The notes under the pieces were generated by a model that was given only the letters and a program-made list of their open reading frames with translations, had not been told where the DNA came from and made no database searches. The translations under genes were made by a program, and so were the position numbers. 64,000 nucleotides of DNA from Acidobacterium sp. S8 (lineage in GTDB: Bacteria > Acidobacteriota > Terriglobia > Terriglobales > Acidobacteriaceae), in the NCBI RefSeq assembly GCF_009765985.1, contig NZ_LMUM01000013.1, positions 1-64,000 of the forward strand, read 5' to 3'. Shown one piece after another: positions 16,910 through 25,129 of the stretch (position 1 is its first letter; the number at the start of each line of letters is the position of its first letter).

Positions 16910-18118
16910 CTAAGCGCCCTTAAGATTCAGTTCGCGCGAGAGGATGCCCATGTCTTTATCACCGCGCCCTGAGATATTGATTATTAGTATGTCATGACGT
17001 GAAAGTGTTGGCGCAAGCTTGATGCATTCGGCTACCGCGTGCGCGCTCTCAAGTGCAGGCAGAATTCCTTCTGTGCGCGCCAGAGTTACAGTTGCCTTCA
17101 ACGCTTCGTCATCGGTCGCAGAGGTGTATGTGGCCCGGCCGGAATCATGCAGCATAGCGTGTTCGGGACCAATCGAAGCGTAGTCGAGTCCGGCTGACAC
17201 GGAATGTGTCAAAGCTATTTGCCCGGCGTCGTCCTGCAGTACATAAGAAAAAGTTCCCTGCAGCACGCCCGGCGAGCCGCCCTGGAAACGCGCCGCATGC
17301 TCACCAAGCACCGCCCCGCGGCCACCCGCTTCAACCCCAATCAGACGGACATCTTTGTCTTGGATAAATTCATAAAAAGCACCAATGGCATTCGAGCCTC
17401 CACCAACGCAGGCAATTACAGTGTCTGGCAGCCGGCCTTCTTTTTCGAGAATTTGCGCCCTTGCCTCTTTACTGATGACACGATGAAAATCGCGCACCAT
17501 CATCGGATAAGGATGCGCGCCGAGCACACTGCCTAACAAATAATGCGTGGTGCGAACATTCGTGACCCAGTCTCGCATCGCCTCGTTAATCGCGTCTTTC
17601 AATGTGCGCGAACCAGAGCTGACGCCATGCACCTCGGCACCTAACAGCCGCATGCGATAGACATTCAACTCCTGCCGCCGCATGTCTTCTTCGCCCATGT
17701 AGACGACGCACTCGAAACCAAAGAGAGCACAGACCGTTGCCGTTGCTACGCCATGTTGGCCAGCTCCGGTTTCGGCAATAATACGCTTCTTGCCCATGCG
17801 CTTGGCCAACAGTCCTTGGCCGATGCAGTTGTTGATCTTGTGCGCACCGGTGTGAAGCAGATCTTCACGCTTGAGATAAATCTTCGCGCCACCAAGCTGC
17901 TCTGTCAGGCGCGAGGCAAAGTAAAGTGGCGTGGGACGGCCGACATAATCACGCAGCAGAGAGTCCAGCTCCGCATGAAAAGCAGGATCGGCCTGAGCCT
18001 GATCGTAGGCCAGCTCTAGCTCCTGAAGCGCAGCCATCAGCGTCTCAGGCACGTAGCGCCCACCATAGGCACCAAATCGGCCGGTTGCGTTTATCGCTGG
18101 ATGTGTCGCCGTGCTCAT
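16910..18118 (-). CDS. trpB: Tryptophan synthase beta subunit
   Basis: A 402-residue PLP enzyme condensing indole with serine. The PLP Lys94 lies in [15 protein letters not shown]. The [10 protein letters not shown] segment contributes the catalytic Glu, the glycine-rich phosphate loop is [10 protein letters not shown], and the C-terminal Ser is in NISGRGDKD. This is the TrpB1 type that partners TrpA, in line with the adjacent gene. Residues 10-25 ([18 protein letters not shown]) are the standard start. trpF ends 19 nt upstream. Confidence 0.97.
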   Translation of the reverse strand: MSTATHPAINATGRFGAYGGRYVPETLMAALQELELAYDQAQADPAFHAELDSLLRDYVGRPTPLYFASRLTEQLGGAKIYLKREDLLHTGAHKINNCIGQGLLAKRMGKKRIIAETGAGQHGVATATVCALFGFECVVYMGEEDMRRQELNVYRMRLLGAEVHGVSSGSRTLKDAINEAMRDWVTNVRTTHYLLGSVLGAHPYPMMVRDFHRVISKEARAQILEKEGRLPDTVIACVGGGSNAIGAFYEFIQDKDVRLIGVEAGGRGAVLGEHAARFQGGSPGVLQGTFSYVLQDDAGQIALTHSVSAGLDYASIGPEHAMLHDSGRATYTSATDDEALKATVTLARTEGILPALESAHAVAECIKLAPTLSRHDILIINISGRGDKDMGILSRELNLKGA

Positions 18119-18137
18119 ATCGATTACCCTTGTCCTT

Positions 18138-18806
18138 TCAGCTTACGCCCTCAACCTTATAGGATGCGATTCTAGCCGCCTGAACAAATGCTCGCACGCG
18201 TTGAGGGTCTTTCTTTCCGGGCACAGATTCAACGCCGCTGGCTACATCCACGCCCCAGGGCTCCAGCGTGCGAATGGCTTCCGCAACGTTATCCGGACTC
18301 AAGCCGCCGGCCGCGATCAGTCGTAGCTGTGACGCTGCATCGAGAAAGCTGCTGCGCGCTGCCTGCCAATCGAAGCGCATGCCCGTGCCGCCAACGGCGG
18401 TCGCCGTGCGCGAATCAATCAGCACACCATCAACGACGTCGTCTTTCGGCAACGTTTGCAGTTGGGTTTCCAGATTCTGCGCGTAGTGAATCACGCGCAG
18501 AATTCGAAGCGTCGACCCAAAATGCTCGCGCAATTTTGCTGCAAGCAGCGCGTCGTTCCCAGCGTGCAGTTGCACGCCGCTCAGACCGCCCTCTTTTACA
18601 CTGTGCACGATTTCTTCAAAACTCGCATCGACAAATACGCCAATTTTCTCGACAGCATTGGGAAGGTGTTTCGTAATGCTGGTCACCTGTGCAACGTTGA
18701 CCCTTCGCGGACTCGCAGCAAAAACAAAGCCGACAGCATCCGCTCCGGCATCTACCGCAAGCAACGCGTCTTCAAGGTTGGTGTTGGCGCAAATTTTGAC
18801 CCACAT
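18138..18806 (-). CDS. trpF: Phosphoribosylanthranilate isomerase
   Basis: A 222-residue TIM-barrel enzyme of tryptophan synthesis acting before indole-3-glycerol phosphate synthase. The catalytic Cys lies in WVKICANTN at the start, and the Asp general acid in [25 protein letters not shown] and [11 protein letters not shown] are family motifs, and the phosphate site follows in DVASGVES. The ATG at 18806 directly follows the trpC stop (TAA, 4 nt earlier). A TTG seven codons upstream lies inside trpC and was not preferred. Confidence 0.94.
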   Translation of the reverse strand: MWVKICANTNLEDALLAVDAGADAVGFVFAASPRRVNVAQVTSITKHLPNAVEKIGVFVDASFEEIVHSVKEGGLSGVQLHAGNDALLAAKLREHFGSTLRILRVIHYAQNLETQLQTLPKDDVVDGVLIDSRTATAVGGTGMRFDWQAARSSFLDAASQLRLIAAGGLSPDNVAEAIRTLEPWGVDVASGVESVPGKKDPQRVRAFVQAARIASYKVEGVS

Positions 18807-18810
18807 GGTC

Positions 18811-19605
18811 TTATACCCGAGTCGCAAATGGTTGCAGTAGATTGGCCAGGGCCTCGCCCGGTGAGGGTTGGCGCATCAACGATTCACCGACTAGAAATGC
18901 GTGAAATCCAGCGGACCGCAGCCGTTGAATGTCCTCGGCTGTATGGATTCCGCTCTCCGCCACACGGACCGCATCGCGAGGCAGGCTCGCAGCAAGATCG
19001 ACGGAATTTTCCAGTCTGACTTCAAATGTCTTAAGGTTGCGGTTGTTCACACCATAGGCATCGCAGCCCAGATCAAGCACGCGCTCCAGTTCTTCTGCCG
19101 AATGCACCTCGCACAGTACATTGAGTTCATAACGATGGGCAGCGTCATTCAGACTTTTCAGTTCGGCATCAGTCAGCGCCGCAACAATCAACAAAATTGC
19201 ATCTGCACAATGTGCTCGCGCCTCGGCGATCTGGTACTCGTCCACCATAAAATCTTTGCGCAAGCAGGGAATCGTAACCGAGGCTGAAGCAATTTCCAGA
19301 TTCTCGAGGCTACCCTGGAAGAACGGCTCGTCTGTCAGCACAGACAAAGCGGTTGCACCCGCGCCAGCCAGCTCCGAGGCGAGGCTCCGCACATGAAATT
19401 CAGGCCGAATGAGCCCTTTCGAAGGCGAAGCCTTCTTGAGTTCAGCAATGATGGCAGGCGCCTCCTGAGCCCTCGCATGCAATGCGCGAGCAAACCCGCG
19501 CGGTTTATGCTGCGCGGCACGCTGCTCCAGTTCGCGGAGAGGCACACGCCGCTTTCGTTCAACGACTGTCTCTCGAGTTTTGGCAAGAATGCGTTCTAGA
19601 TGCAC
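18811..19605 (-). CDS. trpC: Indole-3-glycerol phosphate synthase
   Basis: A 264-residue TIM barrel that closes the indole ring. Key segments are IIAELKKASPSKG (catalytic Lys), SVLTDEPFFQGS, CLRKDFMVDEYQI (second Lys), DAYGVNNRNL, RVAESGIHT and FLVGESLMR. A much longer open frame exists upstream, but its extra 107 residues do not resemble the family and run under the divergent M61 gene. GTG 19605 gives HLERILAKTRE, the usual start, with GGA about 7 nt upstream. It is the first gene of the trpCFBA-aroQ-aroF-tyrA run; trpE, trpG and trpD are not in the window. Confidence 0.94.
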   Translation of the reverse strand: MHLERILAKTRETVVERKRRVPLRELEQRAAQHKPRGFARALHARAQEAPAIIAELKKASPSKGLIRPEFHVRSLASELAGAGATALSVLTDEPFFQGSLENLEIASASVTIPCLRKDFMVDEYQIAEARAHCADAILLIVAALTDAELKSLNDAAHRYELNVLCEVHSAEELERVLDLGCDAYGVNNRNLKTFEVRLENSVDLAASLPRDAVRVAESGIHTAEDIQRLRSAGFHAFLVGESLMRQPSPGEALANLLQPFATRV

Positions 19606-19663
19606 GAAAATTCCAGTCAAAATAGCTACATATAGTATAGCTTTCAGAAAAGGACTCACCGCT
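19606..19663. promoter_or_regulatory. Divergent promoter region of trpC and M61 peptidase genes
   Basis: Only 58 bp separate the GTG of trpC from the ATG of the M61 gene. The central ACATATAGTATAGCT is AT-rich and offers -10-like hexamers on both strands (TATAGT on plus, TATACT on minus). No leader peptide, terminator/antiterminator pair or T-box was found, so trp attenuation is not apparent here. Confidence 0.4.
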
Positions 19664-21544
19664 ATGCCCTGGTTCTCCTGCAAGGCTTCGTTGCCTCTAT
19701 TCCTCCTTGCCACATCGATCTCTGCTTTTGCTGCAACGCCAATCACGATTACAGCCGATCTGTCTGAGGCACCGAGAAAACTATGGCATGCGGACATCAC
19801 AATTCCAGTGCAGCCAGGCCCCCTCACGCTGACAGCGGTCAAGTGGGTACCCGGCAACCATCGTCCCACGGGACCGATTTCCGATCTAACCGGGATCGTC
19901 TTCCGCGCGAACGGGCAAGTACTCACCTGGCGGCGGGATGATGTTGATCTCTATGCCTTCCATCTCACCGTGCCCCAGGGAGTTTCGACATTGCAGGTGC
20001 ATGTCGATGCGATCGTAACGGCCCGGGTCTCCGACAAGCTCGCCATGCTGGAGTGGGAAAAGTTTCTGCTCTATCCCACCGGCGTTCCGGTGCGTGAGAT
20101 TCAGATTCAGCCTTCCGTCAAAGTTCCCTCCGGCTGGGGTGTGGGTACGGCGCTTACGCCTACCGGAACGGAGGGAAGCACTACGCATTTCGCTCCTGTC
20201 ACCGTGGAAATGCTCGAAGATTCACCTGTCCTTACAGGACAATACTTCAAAGAAATTCCTCTGGCTGCAGATGTCACGCCAAAGCACTTTCTAGACGTGG
20301 CCGGCGATGCGCCGGAAGATGTTGAACTGCGCCCGCAATTCCTCGCTTCGCTCAACAATCTCGTTCACGAAGCAGGAGCGATGTACAGTTCGCATCATTA
20401 CAACAGTTACCATTTCCTGCTGACGCTATCGGATTATGCGGGCGGCGAGGGACTGGAACATCACCAGTCATCCGACAATGGCGTCGGCGAAAAAGGCTTT
20501 GCTAACGATCAGCACGCCATGTTGGATGGAGACCTGCTGGCACATGAGTTCACGCACTCCTGGAACGGCAAATATCGCCGTCCGGCAGGATTAGCAACGC
20601 CTGATTACGCCACGCCAATGCAGGGCCAGTTGCTGTGGGTGTATGAAGGCATGACGCAGTATCTTGGCAACGTTCTCGCTGCTCGTTCCGGCTTGCTTAC
20701 TCCCGCGCAGTACCGCGAGGCGCTCGCATATTCTGCGGCAAACCTGGATAACAAACCTGGTCGGACCTGGCGTAACACTGAAGATACAGCCGTCGCCGCT
20801 TCTATTCTTCGCGGTGGAAACCCGGCATGGTCAAACTGGCGTCGCGGTCAGGATTATTACGACGAAGGCGAGCTTCTCTGGCTGGATGTTGATACTACAA
20901 TCCGCCAGCTTACACACGATCAGAAATCATTGCACGACTTCCTCGTATTGTTCGTGGGCAATGGCCTCGACACAGGGCCGATAGTTGTCCCATATACCTT
21001 TGATGATGTGGCGAAAACGCTCAACAAAGTCGTCCCAAATGACTGGGCTGCTTTTCTTCACGAGCGCATTACGACCCTCAACCCTCACGCCAATCTCGCC
21101 GGCATTGAACGTGGCGGCTATAAGCTGATCTACACAGACAAACCCACCAGCTACGAACAAGCGATGCTCTCAATCAGCGGCAACATTGATGCCTGGTTCT
21201 CAGCCGGCCTGCGCCTGCGTCACGACGGAACAATCGCTGACGTACGCATCTACTCCGCAGCGGATGAAGCGAAGCTCGCTCCCGGCGAAAAGATCATTGC
21301 AGTAAACGGACGAGCCTTCTCTCCGGAAATACTCCACGATGCCATCAAAAGCGCAAAAGGAAGCACCGAACCGATTCACCTGATCGTTCAGTCGGATACA
21401 TATATCTATCAAATCAGCCTGAATTACCATGAAGGCGACAAGTATCCGGCGTTCCAACGGGTTGAGGGAACACCAGCAGTCCTGGATGAGATTATTCAAT
21501 CCATGATTTCGAATAAGACAGCTCCAGCCGGCAGAAAGCCTTAA
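19664..21544 (+). CDS. Exported M61-family metallopeptidase with PDZ domain
   Basis: A 626-residue exported peptidase. The signal peptide is residues 1-23 (LPLFLLATSISAFA). An N-terminal beta domain (about 25-180) precedes the gluzincin-type catalytic domain with zinc motif HEFTH (His294, Glu295, His298) and the third ligand Glu328 in WVYEGMTQYLG. A PDZ domain lies near residues 510-590 (LAPGEKIIAVNGRAF). M61 enzymes are glycyl aminopeptidase-like, with a preference for small N-terminal residues in studied members. The start at 19664 has AGGA 9 nt upstream; a longer frame would remove the signal peptide from the terminus. Confidence 0.9.
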   Translation: MPWFSCKASLPLFLLATSISAFAATPITITADLSEAPRKLWHADITIPVQPGPLTLTAVKWVPGNHRPTGPISDLTGIVFRANGQVLTWRRDDVDLYAFHLTVPQGVSTLQVHVDAIVTARVSDKLAMLEWEKFLLYPTGVPVREIQIQPSVKVPSGWGVGTALTPTGTEGSTTHFAPVTVEMLEDSPVLTGQYFKEIPLAADVTPKHFLDVAGDAPEDVELRPQFLASLNNLVHEAGAMYSSHHYNSYHFLLTLSDYAGGEGLEHHQSSDNGVGEKGFANDQHAMLDGDLLAHEFTHSWNGKYRRPAGLATPDYATPMQGQLLWVYEGMTQYLGNVLAARSGLLTPAQYREALAYSAANLDNKPGRTWRNTEDTAVAASILRGGNPAWSNWRRGQDYYDEGELLWLDVDTTIRQLTHDQKSLHDFLVLFVGNGLDTGPIVVPYTFDDVAKTLNKVVPNDWAAFLHERITTLNPHANLAGIERGGYKLIYTDKPTSYEQAMLSISGNIDAWFSAGLRLRHDGTIADVRIYSAADEAKLAPGEKIIAVNGRAFSPEILHDAIKSAKGSTEPIHLIVQSDTYIYQISLNYHEGDKYPAFQRVEGTPAVLDEIIQSMISNKTAPAGRKP

Positions 21545-21564
21545 AGAGGAGTTGTTGCACGCGA

Positions 21565-22509
21565 TCAATGCGGCTCAAGGCATTGGCCGATTCCGTACTT
21601 GTCGGCCAAGAACCTTCGCAAAGCGATAGGAAGAACCGCAGCTAGCTCCTGCCACGTCAGGAGGTTCAATCTGCACCTCAGTTCCATCGGCCTCACAGCC
21701 CGAATGATGTCATACCAGGCTTCTATTAAATCAGGCCGGCGATGATCACAAAAAACACAGAATGAACGCCCTTCTCCATAGGCAGCGAGAACATTTCGTA
21801 ATAATTGACAGGACAGGAGCAAGCCGCTCGACGAAGGTAATAGATCTTCATCGAATACTTCTCTGAAATCGCGATAACGCTCCATGCAAGAGAAAGCGCA
21901 TTTCTGGAAATCTGCTTCGGTGAGCTTCGCTTCGACCAGGAGGTCTCCAAGTTTCATATCGACCTCCGTTCGGTCGAATTTACCCGTTTTGAGAGGAATG
22001 CGAGGCTTATAGCCAAATATTGCCCTTACGCCGTCGTCCACCCCGAGCAGCGCCAGGACTCCTCGATTTGCTGCCAATTCGGGATAACAAAAAATATTCA
22101 TCAGGAGTGCATCCGAACTGGTGGCGCAATCGAGCTCCCGCCAGCGTCGATCCATCTTCGGTAACGAAGTTCGCGCAGTCGTATGGACCTTATTCAGCCT
22201 CCGGCTCCAGCTTGGATCCGCACAAATTGCGTTATAGGACTCTGAAATAAAATTTCCGTGACGATTATCTTCGTCGGGCGGATACACAATCGATGGCATC
22301 TGGCCGTACGAGAGTTCATGCGACAGCCGGTTTTCCGTCGCATATCTCCGATTGCTCTCATTGAGTTCCCGACGAAGAGCTGCAGCATAGCAACGCATGT
22401 GAGTAACGCTGTTGACTGGATCGCTGACGCTGTCTGCGTCATCCGATTCGATTTCCTGAGAAAAACCTCTGACTACTCGTCTCATGGGACTTATGCGACT
22501 GAACTTCAA
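21565..22509 (-). CDS. PD-(D/E)XK nuclease-like protein (PGN_0703-like)
   Basis: A 314-residue cytoplasmic protein resembling the putative restriction-endonuclease group named PGN_0703-like. The segment from HGNFISESYNAI through RRWRELDCATSSDALLMNIF precedes the active-site-like stretch FDRTEVDMKLGDLLVEAK, with Asp in TEVDM and Glu-x-Lys in VEAK, matching D...ExK. The C-terminal half has several Cys residues (FSCME, FCVFCDH) and ends in a helical region. No methyltransferase or partner gene is adjacent, so a classical restriction system is not supported. The tRNA-Leu gene lies about 210 nt upstream, a typical place for acquired genes. The family assignment is from memory of the motif pattern. 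Confidence 0.6.
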   Translation of the reverse strand: MKFSRISPMRRVVRGFSQEIESDDADSVSDPVNSVTHMRCYAAALRRELNESNRRYATENRLSHELSYGQMPSIVYPPDEDNRHGNFISESYNAICADPSWSRRLNKVHTTARTSLPKMDRRWRELDCATSSDALLMNIFCYPELAANRGVLALLGVDDGVRAIFGYKPRIPLKTGKFDRTEVDMKLGDLLVEAKLTEADFQKCAFSCMERYRDFREVFDEDLLPSSSGLLLSCQLLRNVLAAYGEGRSFCVFCDHRRPDLIEAWYDIIRAVRPMELRCRLNLLTWQELAAVLPIALRRFLADKYGIGQCLEPH

Positions 22510-22722
22510 GCTGGCTGTGGGCTTGAGCGAGGCATCTTCGCCTTATGTTCGCTATAAAATTACACGCGTCATTCCCTCGCGTCAATGCCCACCCTGAGCG
22601 CTCTAAAAATCCGTACTCTTGGAGGTAGTCCCACCACAATCCCGCTAAGCCCGCTATCCTGGCGTTGCAGATAAACGCTACGTGGTCAGCTTCAGATGAA
22701 AATCTTGGATTTGTTTCTGATT

Positions 22723-22809
22723 TGGTGCCGAAGAAGGGACTCGAACCCCCACACCCTTGCGAGTACATGGACCTGAACCATGCGCGTCTGCCAATTCCGC
22801 CACTTCGGC
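22723..22809 (-). tRNA. tRNA-Leu (anticodon CAG), CCA encoded
   Basis: The minus strand folds as a class II tRNA of 87 nt with the CCA. Acceptor arms are GCCGAAG (5' end at 22809) and CTTCGGC. The D-arm region is GGCGGAATTGGCAGACGC. The anticodon stem CATGG/CCATG encloses the loop TTCAGGT, giving anticodon CAG. A long variable arm (TACTCGCAAGGGTGT) and the T arm GGGGGTTCGAGTCCC follow. The discriminator A and encoded CCA are at 22726-22723. Confidence 0.95.
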
Positions 22810-22953
22810 ACGGGAAGAAGTCCAGCGCGAACGGCTGGACGAGCAGTAATTCCTAGGGTACTTTGTCGTTAAAATTGTGTCAACGCAGCGACTCAACTTC
22901 GCACCCGATAGAATTGAGCCTGCACAGGACATCCCCTCAGGACAAATGCATTC

Positions 22954-23202
22954 ATGACTCAACAAAATAATGCAACGCTCATTCCCGCCGATACTGCAAC
23001 TCAACTTCGCCGTCTTTCACACGACCTGAGCAACGCACTCGAGGTCATTCTGCAGACCAGCTACCTGCTTGGCACAGTAAATCTGGATGACAACGGGCGG
23101 CAGTGGCACCAGATGCTCGATCAGGGAGTGCAGCAGGCGACGAGCATCAATCGCGACCTTCGCGAATTTCTTCGCGCTCACAGTGAAAACGCCGCCGGGT
23201 AA
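22954..23202 (+). CDS. Small protein resembling a lone histidine-kinase DHp helix pair
   Basis: An 82-residue, mostly helical protein. Residues 18-42 (LRRLSHDLSNALEVILQTSY) look like the first helix of a HisKA dimerisation domain, where 'LSHDLSN' occupies the place of the usual phospho-His motif. A second helix (QWHQMLDQGVQQATSINRDLREFL) would complete a hairpin. There is no ATPase domain. It could be a phosphotransfer or dimerisation module, or a simple coiled-coil remnant. No kinase gene is adjacent. Its stop overlaps a hairpin terminator shared with the convergent osmC-like gene. Confidence 0.6.
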   Translation: MTQQNNATLIPADTATQLRRLSHDLSNALEVILQTSYLLGTVNLDDNGRQWHQMLDQGVQQATSINRDLREFLRAHSENAAG

Positions 23203-23217
23203 GATCCCGACGGCGTT
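23188..23217. terminator. Hairpin between convergent genes
   Basis: Arms AACGCCGCCGGG (23188-23199) and CCCGACGGCGTT (23206-23217) pair with one mismatch around a 6-nt loop. It overlaps the end of the small helical-protein gene and precedes the convergent OsmC stop by 15 nt, so it probably serves both. Confidence 0.6.
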
Positions 23218-23232
23218 GTATAGAAGAAAATA

Positions 23233-23661
23233 TTAGGCCAGCTTTGCGTCCAGAGTGACCTCGGTATTTCCTTTGAAGAGCCGCGAAATCGGGCAGCCGT
23301 TCTTGGCATTCTGCGCTGCCGTCTCAAAAGCAGATTCAGTTGCGCCCGGAACCTTCGCCCGCGTTGTCAGGTGGATGGCCGTAATCGTAAACCCGGCATC
23401 CGTCTTTTCGAATTTGACCGACGCTGTTGTTTCCAGCGATTCGGGCGTCAGATTCGCATTTCCCAGCTGTGCGCTTAATGCCATGGTGAAACATCCAGCA
23501 TGTGCAGCGGCAATCAGTTCTTCCGGATTCGTTCCGATTCCATCTTCGAATCGTGTGCTGAAAGAGTATTGTGTCTCCTTCAAAACTCCGCTCTGCGAGG
23601 AAATGGTGCCTTTGCCTTCCTTCAAGCCGCCCTTCCAGACGGCGCTTGCCGTACGCTCCAT
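23233..23661 (-). CDS. OsmC-family peroxiredoxin
   Basis: A 142-residue OsmC-type thiol peroxidase that reduces organic hydroperoxides. The two catalytic Cys residues are in AHAGCFTMALS and AKNGCPISRLF. The N-terminal WKGGLKEGKGTIS and NPEELIAAAHA motifs are characteristic. The length equals the OsmC subgroup, and lipoylated or dithiol reductants are used by studied members. It stands alone as a minus-strand gene and no OhrR-type MarR regulator is adjacent. Confidence 0.92.
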   Translation of the reverse strand: MERTASAVWKGGLKEGKGTISSQSGVLKETQYSFSTRFEDGIGTNPEELIAAAHAGCFTMALSAQLGNANLTPESLETTASVKFEKTDAGFTITAIHLTTRAKVPGATESAFETAAQNAKNGCPISRLFKGNTEVTLDAKLA

Positions 23662-23831
23662 AATTGCTCCTTTCGGGGAAAAGTCTCCGCGTTGCTACGT
23701 GCGCCTTTTCTTCAGTGCAGCTTCGAGCATATCAATCCAACTCAGCCGAGTCGAATGAGTATCCCGGGAGCACAATGCCGTGAAAGGGAGTGCCTTAGTT
23801 CTTGAAAATTTGATTTAATGTTCTGGTGTAC

Positions 23832-23999
23832 ATGCAAGCGCCAAACGCGGATGAAACTCCTGCCGGGCTGCAGGGCGACAGTGAACCGAAGCATCATTCC
23901 GTATACTGCCCTAACTGCTCGACGCAGTTGAGCAGCCACCGCTGTAAGCTGGTATGCAATCATTGCGGTTATTACCTCAGTTGCGCAGACTATTACTGA
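23832..23999 (+). CDS. 55-residue zinc-ribbon protein
   Basis: A very short gene. The translation contains CPNC, then RCKLVCNHCGYY and SCADYY, i.e. two CxxC knuckles expected to bind one zinc, with extra Cys residues. The N-terminal 20 residues are polar and probably disordered. The dense, regularly spaced Cys pattern in one frame makes a chance frame unlikely. Role unknown; small proteins ending 'YYLSCADYY' appear familiar from other acidobacterial genomes, but I cannot verify this. It ends 7 bp into the convergent coiled-coil gene. Confidence 0.7.
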   Translation: MQAPNADETPAGLQGDSEPKHHSVYCPNCSTQLSSHRCKLVCNHCGYYLSCADYY

Positions 24000-24217
24000 T
24001 CCAAGGTCTGCTTCTCCGCCGCAACTTTACGTCGTAGTTGTTCGTTTTTATCCAGAAGCTCTACTACCAGCGATTGAAGGTACAAATTACTGGCCTCAAG
24101 CTCGTTGACTCGTTCCTGCATGTCCACAGCATTCTCTCCCTTCGCCGCAAGCCTCCGGTAGTCAGAATTTTCCGCGGACGTCGGCTCAAATGGATTCAAT
24201 TCCCTTGGCGGCAGCAT
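23993..24217 (-). CDS. Small coiled-coil protein downstream of padR
   Basis: A 74-residue protein with a disordered N-terminus followed by a heptad-like helix (VNELEASNLYLQSLVVELL). No family recognised. It overlaps the 3' end of the PadR gene by about 32 nt. ATG 24217 was chosen because GGAG lies 8 nt upstream; an in-frame start five codons earlier is possible. Co-expression with the PadR repressor is likely from the overlap. A helper or oligomerisation role is speculation. Confidence 0.55.
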   Translation of the reverse strand: MLPPRELNPFEPTSAENSDYRRLAAKGENAVDMQERVNELEASNLYLQSLVVELLDKNEQLRRKVAAEKQTLDQ

Positions 24218-24788
24218 CGATAATCTCCGCAATTTTGCTCACCTGTTCTTTCGTAAGGTCCCCCTGGGCAAACCGCAGCTTCAGGGCAAGTTTGAAATTG
24301 TGCATTGCGCGCATGATCTGAGGCGAGCGGCCACGGCCAAACGCTGATCCGATCTGCTCAATCCGCGAAAAAATCGCTTCGACCTGCGCCTTATGTGCCT
24401 TCAGCTCCTCCATCCCAGCTTCGGTAATGGCATACAGCTTCTTGGCGCCATCCGTTGTGCTGACAGTGGCAAAGCCTTCCTCTTCCAGCATCGTCAGCGT
24501 CGGATAAACTACGCCGGGGCTGGGGGCATAAACGCCGGATAGCTTTTCTCCGATAGCCTTGATGATCTCGTAGCCATAACTCGGCTTCTCTGTAATCAGT
24601 TGCAGAATCACAAAGCGCAGCTCACCATTATCAAAAAGGCGTCCACTCATCTCTCCGCCAAAGCGATGTCCCTGTCGGCCCCAGAGGTCGCCCATTTCCG
24701 CAAAAAAACCATGCCGGCCGCCGCGGAAGTGCTTTCCATAGTGCGATCTACCCCCGCACCCCTCATCATTGTTTCTGTGTCCGAACAT
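24186..24788 (-). CDS. PadR-family transcriptional repressor with His/Gly-rich N-terminus
   Basis: A 200-residue regulator. The PadR winged helix starts near residue 52 (RLFDNGELRFVILQLI) and includes KPSYGYEIIKAI and SPGVVYPTLTMLEEEGFA, both diagnostic. The C-terminal part is the helical dimerisation arm. The first 50 residues are unusual: rich in His, Gly and Arg with one Cys (GGRSHYGKHFRGGRHGFF), as in PadR/VirR-like proteins associated with metal- or flavin-responsive repression. Three TTAGATATATCTAA-type sites directly upstream suggest autoregulation. Confidence 0.9.
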   Translation of the reverse strand: MFGHRNNDEGCGGRSHYGKHFRGGRHGFFAEMGDLWGRQGHRFGGEMSGRLFDNGELRFVILQLITEKPSYGYEIIKAIGEKLSGVYAPSPGVVYPTLTMLEEEGFATVSTTDGAKKLYAITEAGMEELKAHKAQVEAIFSRIEQIGSAFGRGRSPQIMRAMHNFKLALKLRFAQGDLTKEQVSKIAEIIDAAAKGIESI

Positions 24789-24811
24789 ATTTAATTCCTT
24801 TCATGGACTTA

Positions 24812-24875
24812 TTTAGATATATCTAAAAATATATCTAATATCTAAAGGGGTCAAACTATTTTAGATATATCTTAG
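24812..24875. promoter_or_regulatory. PadR operator cluster (TAGATATATCTA palindromes)
   Basis: TTTAGATATATCTAAA at 24812-24827 is a perfect 16-bp palindrome. An incomplete site follows (ATATATCTAATATCTAAA, about 24829-24846), and TTTAGATATATCTTA at 24860-24874 is a near copy. They lie 24-86 bp upstream of the PadR start and before a divergent small gene at 24921, so one repressor could control both promoters. The stretch is far more AT-rich than its neighbours. Confidence 0.75.
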
Positions 24876-24920
24876 TAAATTAAAGGCAACCGCTTATTCC
24901 ACTAACCCGTCTTACATGAA

Positions 24921-25127
24921 ATGATTCAACGTATCGATTATTGGAGAGGATTCACTGGCGGGTTCCTGGCCGGAGTAGCGATCGGGACACTGATCTATTT
25001 ATCTCAAGACCTGACGAGCAAAATCACAGAGGAAGATGCCGATTTTTTCGCGGCAGAGTCGGCTGGACCAAGCGGCGTTCCGGCAGAAGTTGAGGAATTT
25101 CAGCTTCCCCTCCGCAAACGCGCTTAG
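24921..25127 (+). CDS. Small single-span membrane protein
   Basis: A 68-residue protein with one hydrophobic Gly-rich segment (WRGFTGGFLAGVAIGTLIYL) near the N-terminus, then an acidic tail (ITEEDADFF). It resembles YtxH/YtxH-like small membrane proteins in layout, without a firm match. It is divergent from the PadR gene across the operator cluster, so PadR may repress it. It ends 2 bp before the convergent gene's stop. Confidence 0.6.
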   Translation: MIQRIDYWRGFTGGFLAGVAIGTLIYLSQDLTSKITEEDADFFAAESAGPSGVPAEVEEFQLPLRKRA

Positions 25128-25129
25128 TT

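Noticed and set aside
15722-18806. trp attenuator or T-box inside the aromatic operon
   Set aside because: No Trp-codon leader, alternating hairpins or T-box consensus was visible upstream of trpC or in the 74-nt trpA-aroQ gap.
19606-19926. N-terminal extension of trpC
   Set aside because: It reads under the divergent M61 gene and does not resemble the enzyme family; the GTG at 19605 gives the normal length.
22439-22768. Minus-strand frame running from the tRNA-Leu into the nuclease-like gene
   Set aside because: It includes the tRNA gene sequence and has no conserved features.
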